Assembly: GCF_026586795.1 (NCBI RefSeq)
Contig: NZ_JAPFGY010000011.1
Location: forward strand, 1-64,000
Direction of reading: 5' to 3'
Source: Erythrobacter sp. WG
GTDB taxonomy: Bacteria > Pseudomonadota > Alphaproteobacteria > Sphingomonadales > Sphingomonadaceae
DNA: 64,000 nucleotides
Part shown: piece by piece, positions 50,465 through 62,089 of the stretch
How the letters are laid out: every line of letters starts with the position of its first letter
How positions within the stretch are numbered: position 1 is the first letter of the stretch
Notes under the pieces: model-generated
What the model saw: only the letters and a program-made list of their open reading frames with translations
The model's database searches: none
What the model was told of the DNA's origin: nothing
Program-made: the position numbers and the translations under genes

Positions 50465-52540
50465 TCACTTCACCGGAATGAACCGCACCGCGACCCCGCC
50501 CGATGCCGCAAGATGCACCGCGAAGGTATCGCCGCCGGTGACGACCTTTTCCTCGATCACGATGTCATAGGGGTTGTAATCCCAATGCGCGTGCGGGCCG
50601 TCGCGGTACACTTGCGCGCGGTATTTCTTGCCCGGTTCGAGGAAGGAGAGCGCCAGCGATACATCGCGCGGGTTCTCGTCGGTCAGCGCGCCGAGGAACC
50701 ATTCTTTGGACTTCCTCCCTTGCCGCGCCATCGCCACCCACTGGCCGACTTCGCCGTCCAAGGCGACCGACTGCTCCCAGTCGGCTTCCACGTCCTTGAT
50801 GAACTGGAAGGCGTCCATCCGCTTCTCGTAGTTCTCGGGAAGATCGGCTGCCATCTGGAGCGGGGAGTAGATCGTCACATAGGTCGCAAGCTGCTTGGCG
50901 AGCGTCGTCTGCGGGCGGTTCTTCGGGTCGCCGCGCGGCATATCGGGGCGGACCGGCGGGCGCTCGTTGGGCCTGAGGTCGAAGATGCCCGGCGTGTAGT
51001 CGAATGGTCCGGCCAGCAGCGCGGTGAAGGACAGCATCGCCTCATGGCTCGGCGGGTTGGGCGGCGTACCCCAGGCGTTGAACTCCATGCCCCGCGCGCC
51101 TTCGCGGCTCATCCAGTTGGGGTAGGTGCGGCGCAGGCCCGTGTCCTTGACCGGCTCGTGGGTGTCCATGGCGATCTGGCGCTCGGCGGCGGCCTTGATC
51201 ACCGTCATGTGGTGATCGATCATCCGCTGGCTGTCGTAGTATTCGTAGTGGCGGATGCCCTTGTCATCCACCCACACCGCATCGCCCGCGTCAGAAACAT
51301 AGCCGGTCTTGACGTAGTGCGAACCGATCTTGCGCACGAGGTCGAGCCCGGCTTCGAGCTGCTTTTCGTAATTGGTGAGGTTGGCCGAAGTCTCGTGGTG
51401 GACGATCAGCTGCACGCCCTTCTTCGCGGCGTATTTGCTGAGGCCCTCGATGTCGTAATCGGGATAGGCTTCGGTGAAGCTGAAGACATCGCCATTGTTG
51501 AACCAATCGCCGTCCCAGCCCTTGTTCCAGCCTTCGACGAGGACGCCCGAGAAGCCGTGCTTCGCCGCGAAGTCGATGTAGCGCCTGGTCTCTTCGGTGG
51601 TGGCGCCGTGGAACTTGTTGCTCGCCCAGGTGCGGTCGTTGATGTGCATCGCCCACCAGATGCCGATGTATTTGCCGGGCTTGGCCCAGGAGACGTCGCC
51701 AAGCTTGTTGGGCTCGTTGAGGTTGAGGATGATGTCGGAATTGATGAGGCCCACTGCCTTGTCGGCGATCTGGATCGTGCGCCAGGGGGAGTGGAAGGGC
51801 GCCTTCGTCTTGACCTTCGGCCCGCCCGCCCAGTTGCGCAGGTTCGCCTGGAAATTGCCGGGGCGCAGCTGGTCCAGCGACATCGAGGAATAGTTGGTCA
51901 GCGCCGCCTCGTGGATCGCCATGTAGGTGCCATTGGGGGTGCGGAAGGTCGAAGGCGTGTGCGCATCGTCGACCTGCCCCGCCGGGGCGATGCGGTAGAT
52001 ATATTCGTTGCGATTGAACTCGTCGGACGGGGTGTACCACATGGTGGTCTTCTCCCCGACGCCGAACTGGGTCAGCTCCTCGACGATGGCGATGTCGCCT
52101 TGCAGCGCGGGCTGTTCCGTCAGCTCGTAGCGGAAGCCGATGCCGGTGTCGAAGGCGCGGAAGCGGACGGTGATGTCACGCGCGGGGCCATCTGTTGCGG
52201 TGCGGAAGGTCACGGCAAGCTCGTTGTGCTGGTCGCGCACCAGACGGCGCTCGCCCCAGGGCTGCTCCCAGGTGGTGTCGCTGCTGGCGCGGGTGGAGCC
52301 GGTGATGGCCATGCCGCGTTCGAAGCCGTGGTGTTCGGCGAAGAGCATGCCCAGCAGCGAGGGGGCGATCACCTGATCGCCCTTGTAGCTGACGGCATAG
52401 GTCGCGCGGCCGCCGTCATCGGCGACGGTGACGGCGATCTGCCCGTCGGGCGAGGCGAGCGTGAGGCTTTCGGCGGTGGCAGGGGCCGCTGCCCACGCGA
52501 TTGCCGCAAGTGCCACGAGGGATTTCCAGTGCTTCGTCAT
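50465..52540 (-). CDS. GH97 alpha-glucosidase (SusB-like)
   Basis: This 691-residue exported glycoside hydrolase has a signal peptide (KSLVALAAIAWAAAPATA, cut near 23). A beta-sandwich N-terminal domain is followed by a barrel containing GVLVEGWNKGWDGDW, QLIVHHETSANLTNYE, the catalytic-region AMDTHEPVKDTGLRRTYPNW and GARGMEFNAWG, and a small C-terminal beta domain ending AVRFIPVK. It cleaves alpha-glucosidic linkages of maltooligosaccharides in the periplasm. It is last gene of the operon MFS-GH13-GH97, 28 bases from the GH13 gene. Confidence 0.95.
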   Translation of the reverse strand: MTKHWKSLVALAAIAWAAAPATAESLTLASPDGQIAVTVADDGGRATYAVSYKGDQVIAPSLLGMLFAEHHGFERGMAITGSTRASSDTTWEQPWGERRLVRDQHNELAVTFRTATDGPARDITVRFRAFDTGIGFRYELTEQPALQGDIAIVEELTQFGVGEKTTMWYTPSDEFNRNEYIYRIAPAGQVDDAHTPSTFRTPNGTYMAIHEAALTNYSSMSLDQLRPGNFQANLRNWAGGPKVKTKAPFHSPWRTIQIADKAVGLINSDIILNLNEPNKLGDVSWAKPGKYIGIWWAMHINDRTWASNKFHGATTEETRRYIDFAAKHGFSGVLVEGWNKGWDGDWFNNGDVFSFTEAYPDYDIEGLSKYAAKKGVQLIVHHETSANLTNYEKQLEAGLDLVRKIGSHYVKTGYVSDAGDAVWVDDKGIRHYEYYDSQRMIDHHMTVIKAAAERQIAMDTHEPVKDTGLRRTYPNWMSREGARGMEFNAWGTPPNPPSHEAMLSFTALLAGPFDYTPGIFDLRPNERPPVRPDMPRGDPKNRPQTTLAKQLATYVTIYSPLQMAADLPENYEKRMDAFQFIKDVEADWEQSVALDGEVGQWVAMARQGRKSKEWFLGALTDENPRDVSLALSFLEPGKKYRAQVYRDGPHAHWDYNPYDIVIEEKVVTGGDTFAVHLAASGGVAVRFIPVK

Positions 52541-52568
52541 GCGTCCTCTCCCGCGCCCTGTCGGCGCC

Positions 52569-53933
52569 TCACTTGGTCTCGGTGTAGATGCGGTAGCCCC
52601 ATGCGGGCAGATCGAGGCTCTCGTCCCCAGCGAAGCGCACGGGCGCGCCGGTCAGGGCGTCGGTGTAGCTGCCGTGGTGCCGGGCGTGCTCGAAGGTCAC
52701 CGCGTGCGGGCGGGGCGAAAGGTTGAAGACCGAGAAGACCCGCGCCCCCTTCTCCCCGCGCGTGAAGGCATAGACGTCGGCGCTCTGGCTGGTGGGCACT
52801 TCGATCATCGCCGCCCCGAAGCGCCCGTTGTGGAGCGCCGCTTGCGCGGTCTTCAAGGCGATCAGCCTGCGGAAGAGGTCGTCGTAGCGGCCCTCCTTCC
52901 ACGCGATCGGGTCGCGTTCGAAGAACTTCAGCTGGCGGTCGTTGTCGGCTTCCTGCCCATTATAGATCAGCGGCAGGCCGGAGCCCACGAAGGAGAGCGC
53001 GATCGCCGCCTCGTAGGCCGGACCGTAAATCTCCGCCGCCACCCCGTCCCACGAATTCTGGTCGTGGTTCTCGGTATAGACCATGCGCATTGCCGCGCGC
53101 GGCCAGGTTTCGGACTGGCCCGCATAGTAGCCGCGGATCGGCCCCGCGCCCTCACCGCTTTTGACAAGGCGCTGCATCGCCTCCTTCCAGCCCCAGCCAT
53201 AGGTCGCATCGAAGGCGTGGGCGTGGAGATCGCGCTGCTCCCATTCGGCGAGCGTGAAGACGGGCCTCAGCTTGTCGAGCTCGGCCCGGGCGGTCTCCCA
53301 GAAGTCGGTCGGGACATAGCCCGCGACGTCGCAGCGGAAGCCGTCGATGCCGTATTCGCGCACCCAGTAGGCGAGGCTTTCCGTCATGTAGCGCCTGAGG
53401 CCGGGCTGCGAATAGTCGAAGTCCGCGACGTCCGACCAGTCGGTACCCTGCGGGCTCATCAGCGCGCCTTCGGGGGTGCGGGTGTACCATTCGGGGTGGC
53501 TCACCGTCAGAGGGTTGTCATGGGCCGAATGGTTGGCGACCCAGTCGAGGATCACCTTCAGCCCCAGCCGGTGCGCCTCGTCGACGAAGGCCCTGAACTC
53601 CGCCTCGGTGCCCAGCTCCGGATTGACCGCGCGGTAGTCGCGCACCGCGTAGGGGCTGCCCAGCGAGCCCTTGCGGTTCGCCTCGCCGATCGGGTGGATC
53701 GGCATGAGCCACACGATGTCGACCCCCATCGCGGCTAGCCTCGGCAGCTGCTTCTGCGCGGCCCTGAAGGTGCCCTCGGGGGTGAATTGGCGGGTGTTGA
53801 GCTGGTAGAGCACCGCGTCGCGGGTCCAGCCGGCGTTGCGGACCTCGACAATGTCGCGCGGGGTGTAGCCGGGCGCGGCCAGCGCGGGGGCGGCGGCGCA
53901 GGCGCTCGCCAGCAGCGCAAGGGCGAGTCGCAT
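52569..53933 (-). CDS. Exported GH13 alpha-amylase
   Basis: This 454-residue enzyme has a signal peptide (MRLALALLASACAAAPALAA). The four GH13 regions are visible: LDWVANHSA, GFRCDVAG (nucleophile Asp), FTLAEWEQ (acid Glu) and YTENHDQN (Asp). Start ATG 53933 overlaps the MFS stop (TGATG); GTG 53936 is next to it. It degrades starch or maltodextrins in the periplasm and forms a set with the transporter and GH97. Confidence 0.95.
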   Translation of the reverse strand: MRLALALLASACAAAPALAAPGYTPRDIVEVRNAGWTRDAVLYQLNTRQFTPEGTFRAAQKQLPRLAAMGVDIVWLMPIHPIGEANRKGSLGSPYAVRDYRAVNPELGTEAEFRAFVDEAHRLGLKVILDWVANHSAHDNPLTVSHPEWYTRTPEGALMSPQGTDWSDVADFDYSQPGLRRYMTESLAYWVREYGIDGFRCDVAGYVPTDFWETARAELDKLRPVFTLAEWEQRDLHAHAFDATYGWGWKEAMQRLVKSGEGAGPIRGYYAGQSETWPRAAMRMVYTENHDQNSWDGVAAEIYGPAYEAAIALSFVGSGLPLIYNGQEADNDRQLKFFERDPIAWKEGRYDDLFRRLIALKTAQAALHNGRFGAAMIEVPTSQSADVYAFTRGEKGARVFSVFNLSPRPHAVTFEHARHHGSYTDALTGAPVRFAGDESLDLPAWGYRIYTETK

Positions 53934-55522
53934 CACGCCGCCTCCGTCCGCAGGTCCGGCGCACCGGCCCGGTCGCCATCGGCCACGAACAGCGTCGCCA
54001 CCGCCGCCAGCACGAAGCTCACCGCCGCGATCAGCATCGCGTAGATCGCCTCGCCGCCGAACAGGTTGCTGACGAGGAAGCCGAGCAGCGTCGCCGCGAG
54101 CAGCTGCGGCACGACGATGAAGATGTTGAAGACGCCCATGTAGATGCCCATCTTGTCGGGCGGGACGCAGCCCGCGAGGATCGCGTAGGGCAGCGAGACG
54201 ATCGAGGCCCAGGCGATGCCGAGGCCGATCTGCGGGATCCACAAGAGCGCCGGATCGCGGATCAGCAGCACCGCGCCGAAGCCCGCCGCGCCGAGGGTGA
54301 GGTTGATCGCGTGGAGCCGGCAGCGGTCGATCTTCGCGGCGACCAGCACGAAGCCTAAGGAGGCGGCGGCGGCGAGGCCGTTGCGCACCGATCCCATCAG
54401 GCTCCACCAGTCCGCCCCGTCCTGATAGGCGCGGCCCACCGTGTCGGTCGCGCCGAAGTGGTATGCGGTCACCCCCGGCGTCCCGTAGATCCACAGCGCG
54501 AACATCGCGAACCAGCTGAAGAACTGCACCACGGCCAGCTGACGCATCGTGCGCGGCATGGCGAAGAGGTCGGTGACCACCTCCATGAAGCCGCTGCGCT
54601 CGCGGCCCTGTCCGCGCAGCACGCCCGCGATCAGCTGGATGACCCCGAACCCGGCGACCAGCGCGGCGAGAACGTAGAGGTCCTTGGCGACCTCGATCGT
54701 GCCGAGGAAGGCGGGGCGCGCCTCGCCGCGGGCGAGGAACACCAGCGCGGCGATGATCGCGCCGCCGAAAACCCACACGATGCCGCCGCGCGTGAATTGC
54801 GCCGCGCTGCGCTGCACCACGCGGCGCGCCGCGGCGCCCGCTTCGCTGCGCTGGGCCGCAAACCGGGCGAGTTCATCGGGCGAATACTCGCGGGTGGTGA
54901 AGACCGTCCACGCCACCGCCCCCAGCAGCGCCGCGCCGCCGATGTAGAAGGACCAGTGCACCGTCTCGGGGATCAGCCCCTCGGGTGCGGTGTTGCTGAG
55001 GCCCAGCCAGTTGGTCATCACCCATGGCAGCGCCCCTGCGAGGACCGCTCCGGTGCCGATAAAGAAGCTCTGCATGGCATAGCCCATCGTCCGCTGGCGA
55101 TCGGGCAGGTTGTCGCCAACGAAGGCGCGGAACGGCTCCATGGTGATGTTGAGCGAAGCGTCCATCACCCACAGCATCCCCGCCGCGACCCACAGCGCCG
55201 GCGCATTGGGCATGACGAACAGCGCGAGGCTCGCCAGCAGCGCACCGATCAGGAAATAGGGACGACGCCGACCGACGAGGCCGCCAATTCCGATCCACGT
55301 CTTGTCCGAAAGATGGCCGATGATCGGCTGCACGATCAGTCCGGTCATCGGTGCGGCGATCCACAGAATGGCAAGTTCGCCGACATCGGCGCCCAGCGTC
55401 TGGAAGATGCGGCTGACATTGCCGTTCTGAAGTTCGAAGCCGATCTGGATCCCGAGGAACCCGAAACTCATGTTCCAGATCTGGCCTGCGCTCAGCGCGG
55501 GCTTGTGGCCGCCTTGGGTCAT
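53933..55522 (-). CDS. MFS sugar transporter (maltose/maltodextrin type)
   Basis: This 529-residue inner-membrane transporter has twelve or more helices and a long central loop. N-terminal family sequence is FGFLGIQIGFELQNGNVSRI, followed by QPIIGHLSDKTW and GRRRPYF. It resembles the SLC45/sucrose-maltose type MFS proteins found in sphingomonad and Caulobacter mal loci. It is first gene of the minus operon and divergent from the GH13 gene at 55831 across 308 bp carrying candidate operators. Confidence 0.92.
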   Translation of the reverse strand: MTQGGHKPALSAGQIWNMSFGFLGIQIGFELQNGNVSRIFQTLGADVGELAILWIAAPMTGLIVQPIIGHLSDKTWIGIGGLVGRRRPYFLIGALLASLALFVMPNAPALWVAAGMLWVMDASLNITMEPFRAFVGDNLPDRQRTMGYAMQSFFIGTGAVLAGALPWVMTNWLGLSNTAPEGLIPETVHWSFYIGGAALLGAVAWTVFTTREYSPDELARFAAQRSEAGAAARRVVQRSAAQFTRGGIVWVFGGAIIAALVFLARGEARPAFLGTIEVAKDLYVLAALVAGFGVIQLIAGVLRGQGRERSGFMEVVTDLFAMPRTMRQLAVVQFFSWFAMFALWIYGTPGVTAYHFGATDTVGRAYQDGADWWSLMGSVRNGLAAAASLGFVLVAAKIDRCRLHAINLTLGAAGFGAVLLIRDPALLWIPQIGLGIAWASIVSLPYAILAGCVPPDKMGIYMGVFNIFIVVPQLLAATLLGFLVSNLFGGEAIYAMLIAAVSFVLAAVATLFVADGDRAGAPDLRTEAA

Positions 55523-55645
55523 GTCGTCACCGTCCTCTCCCGCCGCGGGCCCGGCGGGCGTGACGCGGCCAGCGCCAAGGCCTATGCTGCCCGGGTCTGA
55601 CGCCCGGTGCGGCCATGCGTGCTGTCCAAATCAGTCTGAACGTCC

Positions 55646-55670
55646 TGCAAAAATTTGCAAGAACCTTTGC
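55646..55670. promoter_or_regulatory. LacI-type operator candidate 1 (mal divergent region)
   Basis: TGCAAA-AA-TTTGCA (55646-55659) is an inverted repeat with perfect 6-bp arms and overlaps GCAAGAACCTTTGC (55657-55670), a dyad of the type bound by LacI-family proteins. A related dyad recurs at 55782-55795. The LacI gene of the same locus is the likely ligand. Confidence 0.5.
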
Positions 55671-55781
55671 CCGGCAGCATGAGAAATTTTCCCTCGGAGA
55701 CGCACACTGGGATAACTATGCTCTGTATATTAAGGGCTTGATGCTGGCCAACACCACCCGATCGCGCTTCCACAAAGATTT

Positions 55782-55795
55782 GCAAAGTTCTTCGC
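55782..55795. promoter_or_regulatory. LacI-type operator candidate 2 (mal divergent region)
   Basis: GCAAAGTTCTTCGC resembles the reverse complement of GCAAGAACCTTTGC at 55657. It lies 36 bases before the GH13 start, so binding would block the plus-strand operon; copy 1 could block the minus-strand operon. A TATATT at 55726-55731 between them is a possible -10. The AT-richer 308-bp region 55523-55830 has no other gene. Confidence 0.45.
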
Positions 55796-55830
55796 TTGCT
55801 GTCAGAACCAATGGCAGAGGGAGTTGGGTC

Positions 55831-57680
55831 ATGACGCGAATCTTCGTGAGGCTGGCGGCTGCGCTGGGCGCGGCGACGGCGATGTCGGCAGCGCCCTGCG
55901 CGGGGCAGGCGCAGGGCGTCCGGGTCTCGCCCGCGCCGATCGCAGAGCGCCAGCTGGAAGACGAGGTGATCTACTTCGTCCTGCCCGACCGCTTCGAGAA
56001 CGGCGAGCCGAAGAACGACAAGGGCGGCATCAAGGGCGGCCCGCTCCAGCACGGCTTCGATCCCGCGCGCAAGGGCTTCTACCACGGCGGCGACCTCAAG
56101 GGGCTGACCGCGAGGCTCGACTACATCCAGGGCATGGGCGTCACCGCGATCTGGTTCGCGCCGATCTTCAAGAACAAGCCCGTGCAAGGGCGACCCGGCG
56201 AGGAGAGCGCGGGCTATCACGGCTACTGGGTGACCGATTTCACCAGCGTCGATCCGCATTTCGGCACCAATGCCGAATTCAAGGCCTTCGTCGATGCCGC
56301 CCACGCCCGGGGGATGAAGGTCTACATGGACATCATCACCAACCATACCGCCGACGTGATCGACTATGCCGAAGGCGAGGCCAACGGCTACCGCTACCGC
56401 AGCAAGGGCGAATATCCCTTCTCGCGCCGCGGCGGGCCGGGGGGCGAAGCCATCAACGAGGGCTTCGCGGGCGACGACAACCCCGATCTCGCCAACTGGG
56501 TGAAGCTCACCGATCCCGCCTTCGCCTACACCCCGGTCGTCCCCGAGGCCGAGCGCAACATCAAGGTGCCCGCGTGGCTCAATGACGTCACGCTCTATCA
56601 CAACCGCGGCAACTCGCACTGGATCGGCGAGAGCTCGGTCTACGGCGATTTCTCCGGCCTCGACGACCTCGCGACCGAGAACCCGCGGGTGGTTCAGGGC
56701 ATGATCGACATCTTCGGCCAGTGGATCGACGAATACGGCATCGACGGCTTCCGCATCGACACGGCCAAGCACGTGAACCCCGAATTCTGGCAGGCTTTCG
56801 TCCCCGCCATGCTGAAGCGCGCCGAGGCGAATGGCATCGGCCACTTCCACATCTTCGGCGAGATCGCCTACGAGGAGCCGACCGCCACCCTCGCCGCGCA
56901 GGTCATGGCCGACAGCCGCCTGCCCTACGCGCTCGACATGGGCTTCGCCAAGGCCGCGCAGATGGTCGCGAGCGGCAAGAGCCCGCCGCGCCTCATGGCC
57001 GAGTTCCTTGCCCAGGACGCGATCTATCCCGGCGGCGCGAAGACCGCGCTCGGCCTGCCGACCTTCCTCGGCAACCACGATTTCGGCCGCTTCGCGATGT
57101 TCGTGCGCGACATGAGCGGGTCGGACGCGCCCGACACGCTCCTTGCCCGGGTGAAGCTCGGCCATGCGCTGATGTTGCTGCTGCGCGGCGTACCGACCGT
57201 CTATTACGGGGACGAGCAGGGCTTCATCTCCGACGGCAACGATCAGCTCGCCCGCGAGGATATGTTCGCCAGCAAGGTCTCGGTCTACAACGACAACCGG
57301 CTGGTCGGCACGAGCGCGACGACCGCACAGAGCAACTTCGACGCCGCCCACCCGCTCTATCGGCTGATCGGCGAGCTCGCGCAGGCGCGCACCGCCAGCC
57401 CGGCGCTGCGCCGGGGGCTCAGCACCGTGCGCGCCTTCGAGGAAGCCGCACCCGGGCTCCTCGCCGTCGAGCGTCACGATCCCGCCTCGGGACAGCGCGT
57501 GCTGGTGCTGTTCAACACCGGCGAGACCCCGCTTTCGCGCAGCGTAGAGGTCAGCTACGGCGCGCGCCGGGTGACGCCGCTCGTCGGGCCCTGCCGCGCC
57601 GCGCTGGCCGCGCCGGGCGCGCTCGCGGTCACGCTGCCCGCCTTCGGCTTTGCCGCCTGCCTTCTGGAGAGTGACGACTG

Positions 57681-57681
<1 letters not shown>
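55831..57681 (+). CDS. Exported GH13 alpha-amylase/cyclomaltodextrinase-like
   Basis: This 616-residue enzyme with signal peptide (RLAAALGAATAMSAAPCAG) is GH13. Active-site regions are MDIITNHTADV, DGFRIDTAKH (nucleophile), HIFGEIAYEE (acid) and LGNHDFGRF. A C-terminal beta domain follows. ATG 55831 has AGAGGGAG upstream; the open frame to 55615 is not coding. First gene of the plus-strand operon, coupled to the next GH13 gene by a TGATG overlap. Confidence 0.95.
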
Positions 57682-60382
<2,701 letters not shown>

Positions 60383-60387
60383 TCACG

Positions 60388-61905
60388 ATGCGCGAAGCCA
60401 GGCCGCTGAAATCCATCGTCATTGTCGGCGGCGGCAGCGCCGGGTGGATGGCGGCGGCAGCGCTTGCCGAGGCAGTGGGAGGGGCCTGCGCGATCACTCT
60501 CGTCGAGAGCGAGGCGATCGGCACGGTCGGCGTCGGCGAGGCGACCATCCCGCCGATCCGCCACTTCAACCAGCGTCTCGGCATCGACGAGGCGACCTTC
60601 GTGCGCGAGACGCAAGGCTCCTACAAGCTCGGCATCCAGTTCGTCGACTGGGGCCGCAAGGGGCACAGCTATTTCCACCCCTTCGGCCAGTATGGTGCTG
60701 AATTCGATAGCGTTCCTTTCTACCACCACTGGATGCGCGAGAGCCTGGCGGGGCGCATCCAAGGCCCGATCGACGACTTCTCGATGTGCTGGGCGCTGGC
60801 GAAGGCGGGCAAGTTCGCCCACCCTTCACCCGACCGGCGCCTGATCCAGTCGACCTTCGACTATGCCTATCACTTCGACGCCGGGCTCTATGCCGCGTTC
60901 CTGCGGCGCTATGCCGAGGCGCGGGGCGTCACCCGCAAGGAAGGCAAGGTCGTCGACGTCACCCTGCGCGGCGAGGACGGCTTCATCGCGGCCGTGACGC
61001 TCGACGACGGCACCCGCATCGCGGGCGAATTCTTCATCGATTGCAGCGGCTTCCGCGGGCTTCTTATCGAGGAAGCGCTGCACGCAGGCTACGACAACTG
61101 GCAAGCCTGGCTCCCCTGCGACCGCGCGGTGGCGGTCCCTTGCGAGCGCGGCGAATTCACGCCCTACACGCGTTCGACCGCGCGCGAGGCCGGGTGGCAG
61201 TGGCGCATTCCGCTCCAACACCGCACCGGCAACGGATATGTCCATTGTTCCCAGTTCCTTGGCGAGGACGAGGCCGCAGCGACCCTGCTCGCCCATCTCG
61301 ACGGCAAGCCGCTGGCGGACCCGCGCACGCTGCGGTTCGTCACCGGCAAGCGAGCCAAGTTCTGGGAGCGGAACTGCGTCGCCATCGGCCTGTCGGCAGG
61401 CTTCATGGAGCCGCTCGAATCGACCAGCCTCCACCTCATCCAGTATGGCATCCTGCGGCTGATCGCCCTGCTCCCCGACGCCGCCATGTCGCCCCTGCTG
61501 GCGCGGGAATATAATGCCCAGACGTCAAGGGAATACGAGCTGATCCGGGACTTCCTGATCCTCCATTACAAGGCCACCGAAAGGGACGATTCCGAGCTCT
61601 GGCGCTATTGCGCAGCGATGCCGATCCCCGACAGCCTCGCCTACAAGATCGACCATTTTCGCGAGCAAGGGATGCTGGTGGCAGACCCTCAGGAGCTGTT
61701 CGCCAACCCCAGCTGGATCGCGGTCTATCTCGGCCAGGGAATCCTACCCGAACGCGCGCCTGCGCTGGCGGCGATGCGCCCCGGGGTGCCGGTCGCGCAG
61801 CGGCTCCAACAGATCCGGCAGGCGATGGACGAGGCGGTGGCGGGGGCGCCGACCCATGGGGAATTCGTCGCCCGGCATTGCGCCGCGCCGCCCATCGCGG
61901 CCTGA
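60388..61905 (+). CDS. Flavin-dependent tryptophan-halogenase family protein
   Basis: This 505-residue protein has the FAD motif IVIVGGGSAGWMAAAALA, the conserved Lys in QGSYKLGIQF (counterpart of the halogenase catalytic Lys), the halogenase signature GWQWRIPLQ and the Glu-containing GFMEPLESTSLHLIQYG. These match the family including PrnA. In sphingomonads and Caulobacter such genes lie beside TonB receptors in sugar loci, where the substrate is unknown. Start ATG 60388 is 5 bases after lacI. Halogenation of free tryptophan is not implied. Confidence 0.9.
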   Translation: MREARPLKSIVIVGGGSAGWMAAAALAEAVGGACAITLVESEAIGTVGVGEATIPPIRHFNQRLGIDEATFVRETQGSYKLGIQFVDWGRKGHSYFHPFGQYGAEFDSVPFYHHWMRESLAGRIQGPIDDFSMCWALAKAGKFAHPSPDRRLIQSTFDYAYHFDAGLYAAFLRRYAEARGVTRKEGKVVDVTLRGEDGFIAAVTLDDGTRIAGEFFIDCSGFRGLLIEEALHAGYDNWQAWLPCDRAVAVPCERGEFTPYTRSTAREAGWQWRIPLQHRTGNGYVHCSQFLGEDEAAATLLAHLDGKPLADPRTLRFVTGKRAKFWERNCVAIGLSAGFMEPLESTSLHLIQYGILRLIALLPDAAMSPLLAREYNAQTSREYELIRDFLILHYKATERDDSELWRYCAAMPIPDSLAYKIDHFREQGMLVADPQELFANPSWIAVYLGQGILPERAPALAAMRPGVPVAQRLQQIRQAMDEAVAGAPTHGEFVARHCAAPPIAA

Positions 61906-61906
61906 T

Positions 61907-61922
61907 TGTTTCACGTGAAACA
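61907..61922. promoter_or_regulatory. parS centromere site (ParB binding)
   Basis: TGTTTCACGTGAAACA is a perfect 16-bp palindrome identical to the ParB/Spo0J consensus parS. It starts 1 base after the halogenase stop, in the gap before the convergent TonB receptor. In bacterial chromosomes parS sites cluster near oriC; here it is the only perfect copy in the window. Confidence 0.85.
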
Positions 61923-62028
61923 GCGCCCGGACCGCCCGCTAGCGGGGGTCTGGATGCGACCAAACCGAGGCTAGGCCGGGGCTGGACCCGGGCGAAGCCC
62001 CGCGTTGCGCGCGCAAGCACCCCACAAG

Positions 62029-62066
62029 GAAAAAGGGGCCCGCCGTTGCCGGCGAGCCCCTTTTCC
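62029..62066. terminator. Bidirectional terminator between halogenase and TonB receptor
   Basis: AAAAGGGGCCCGCCG (62031-62045), loop TTGC, CGGCGAGCCCCTTTT (62050-62064): a 15-bp stem with one mismatch, with A-rich and T-rich flanks that work for both converging transcripts. Confidence 0.8.
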
Positions 62067-62089
62067 GCGACCCTTTGGGGCTCGTTATC

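Noticed and set aside
52428-53738. 436-residue plus-strand frame antisense to the GH13 amylase
   Set aside because: Antisense to a clear GH13 gene with all four active-site motifs; no recognisable domain in the antisense product.
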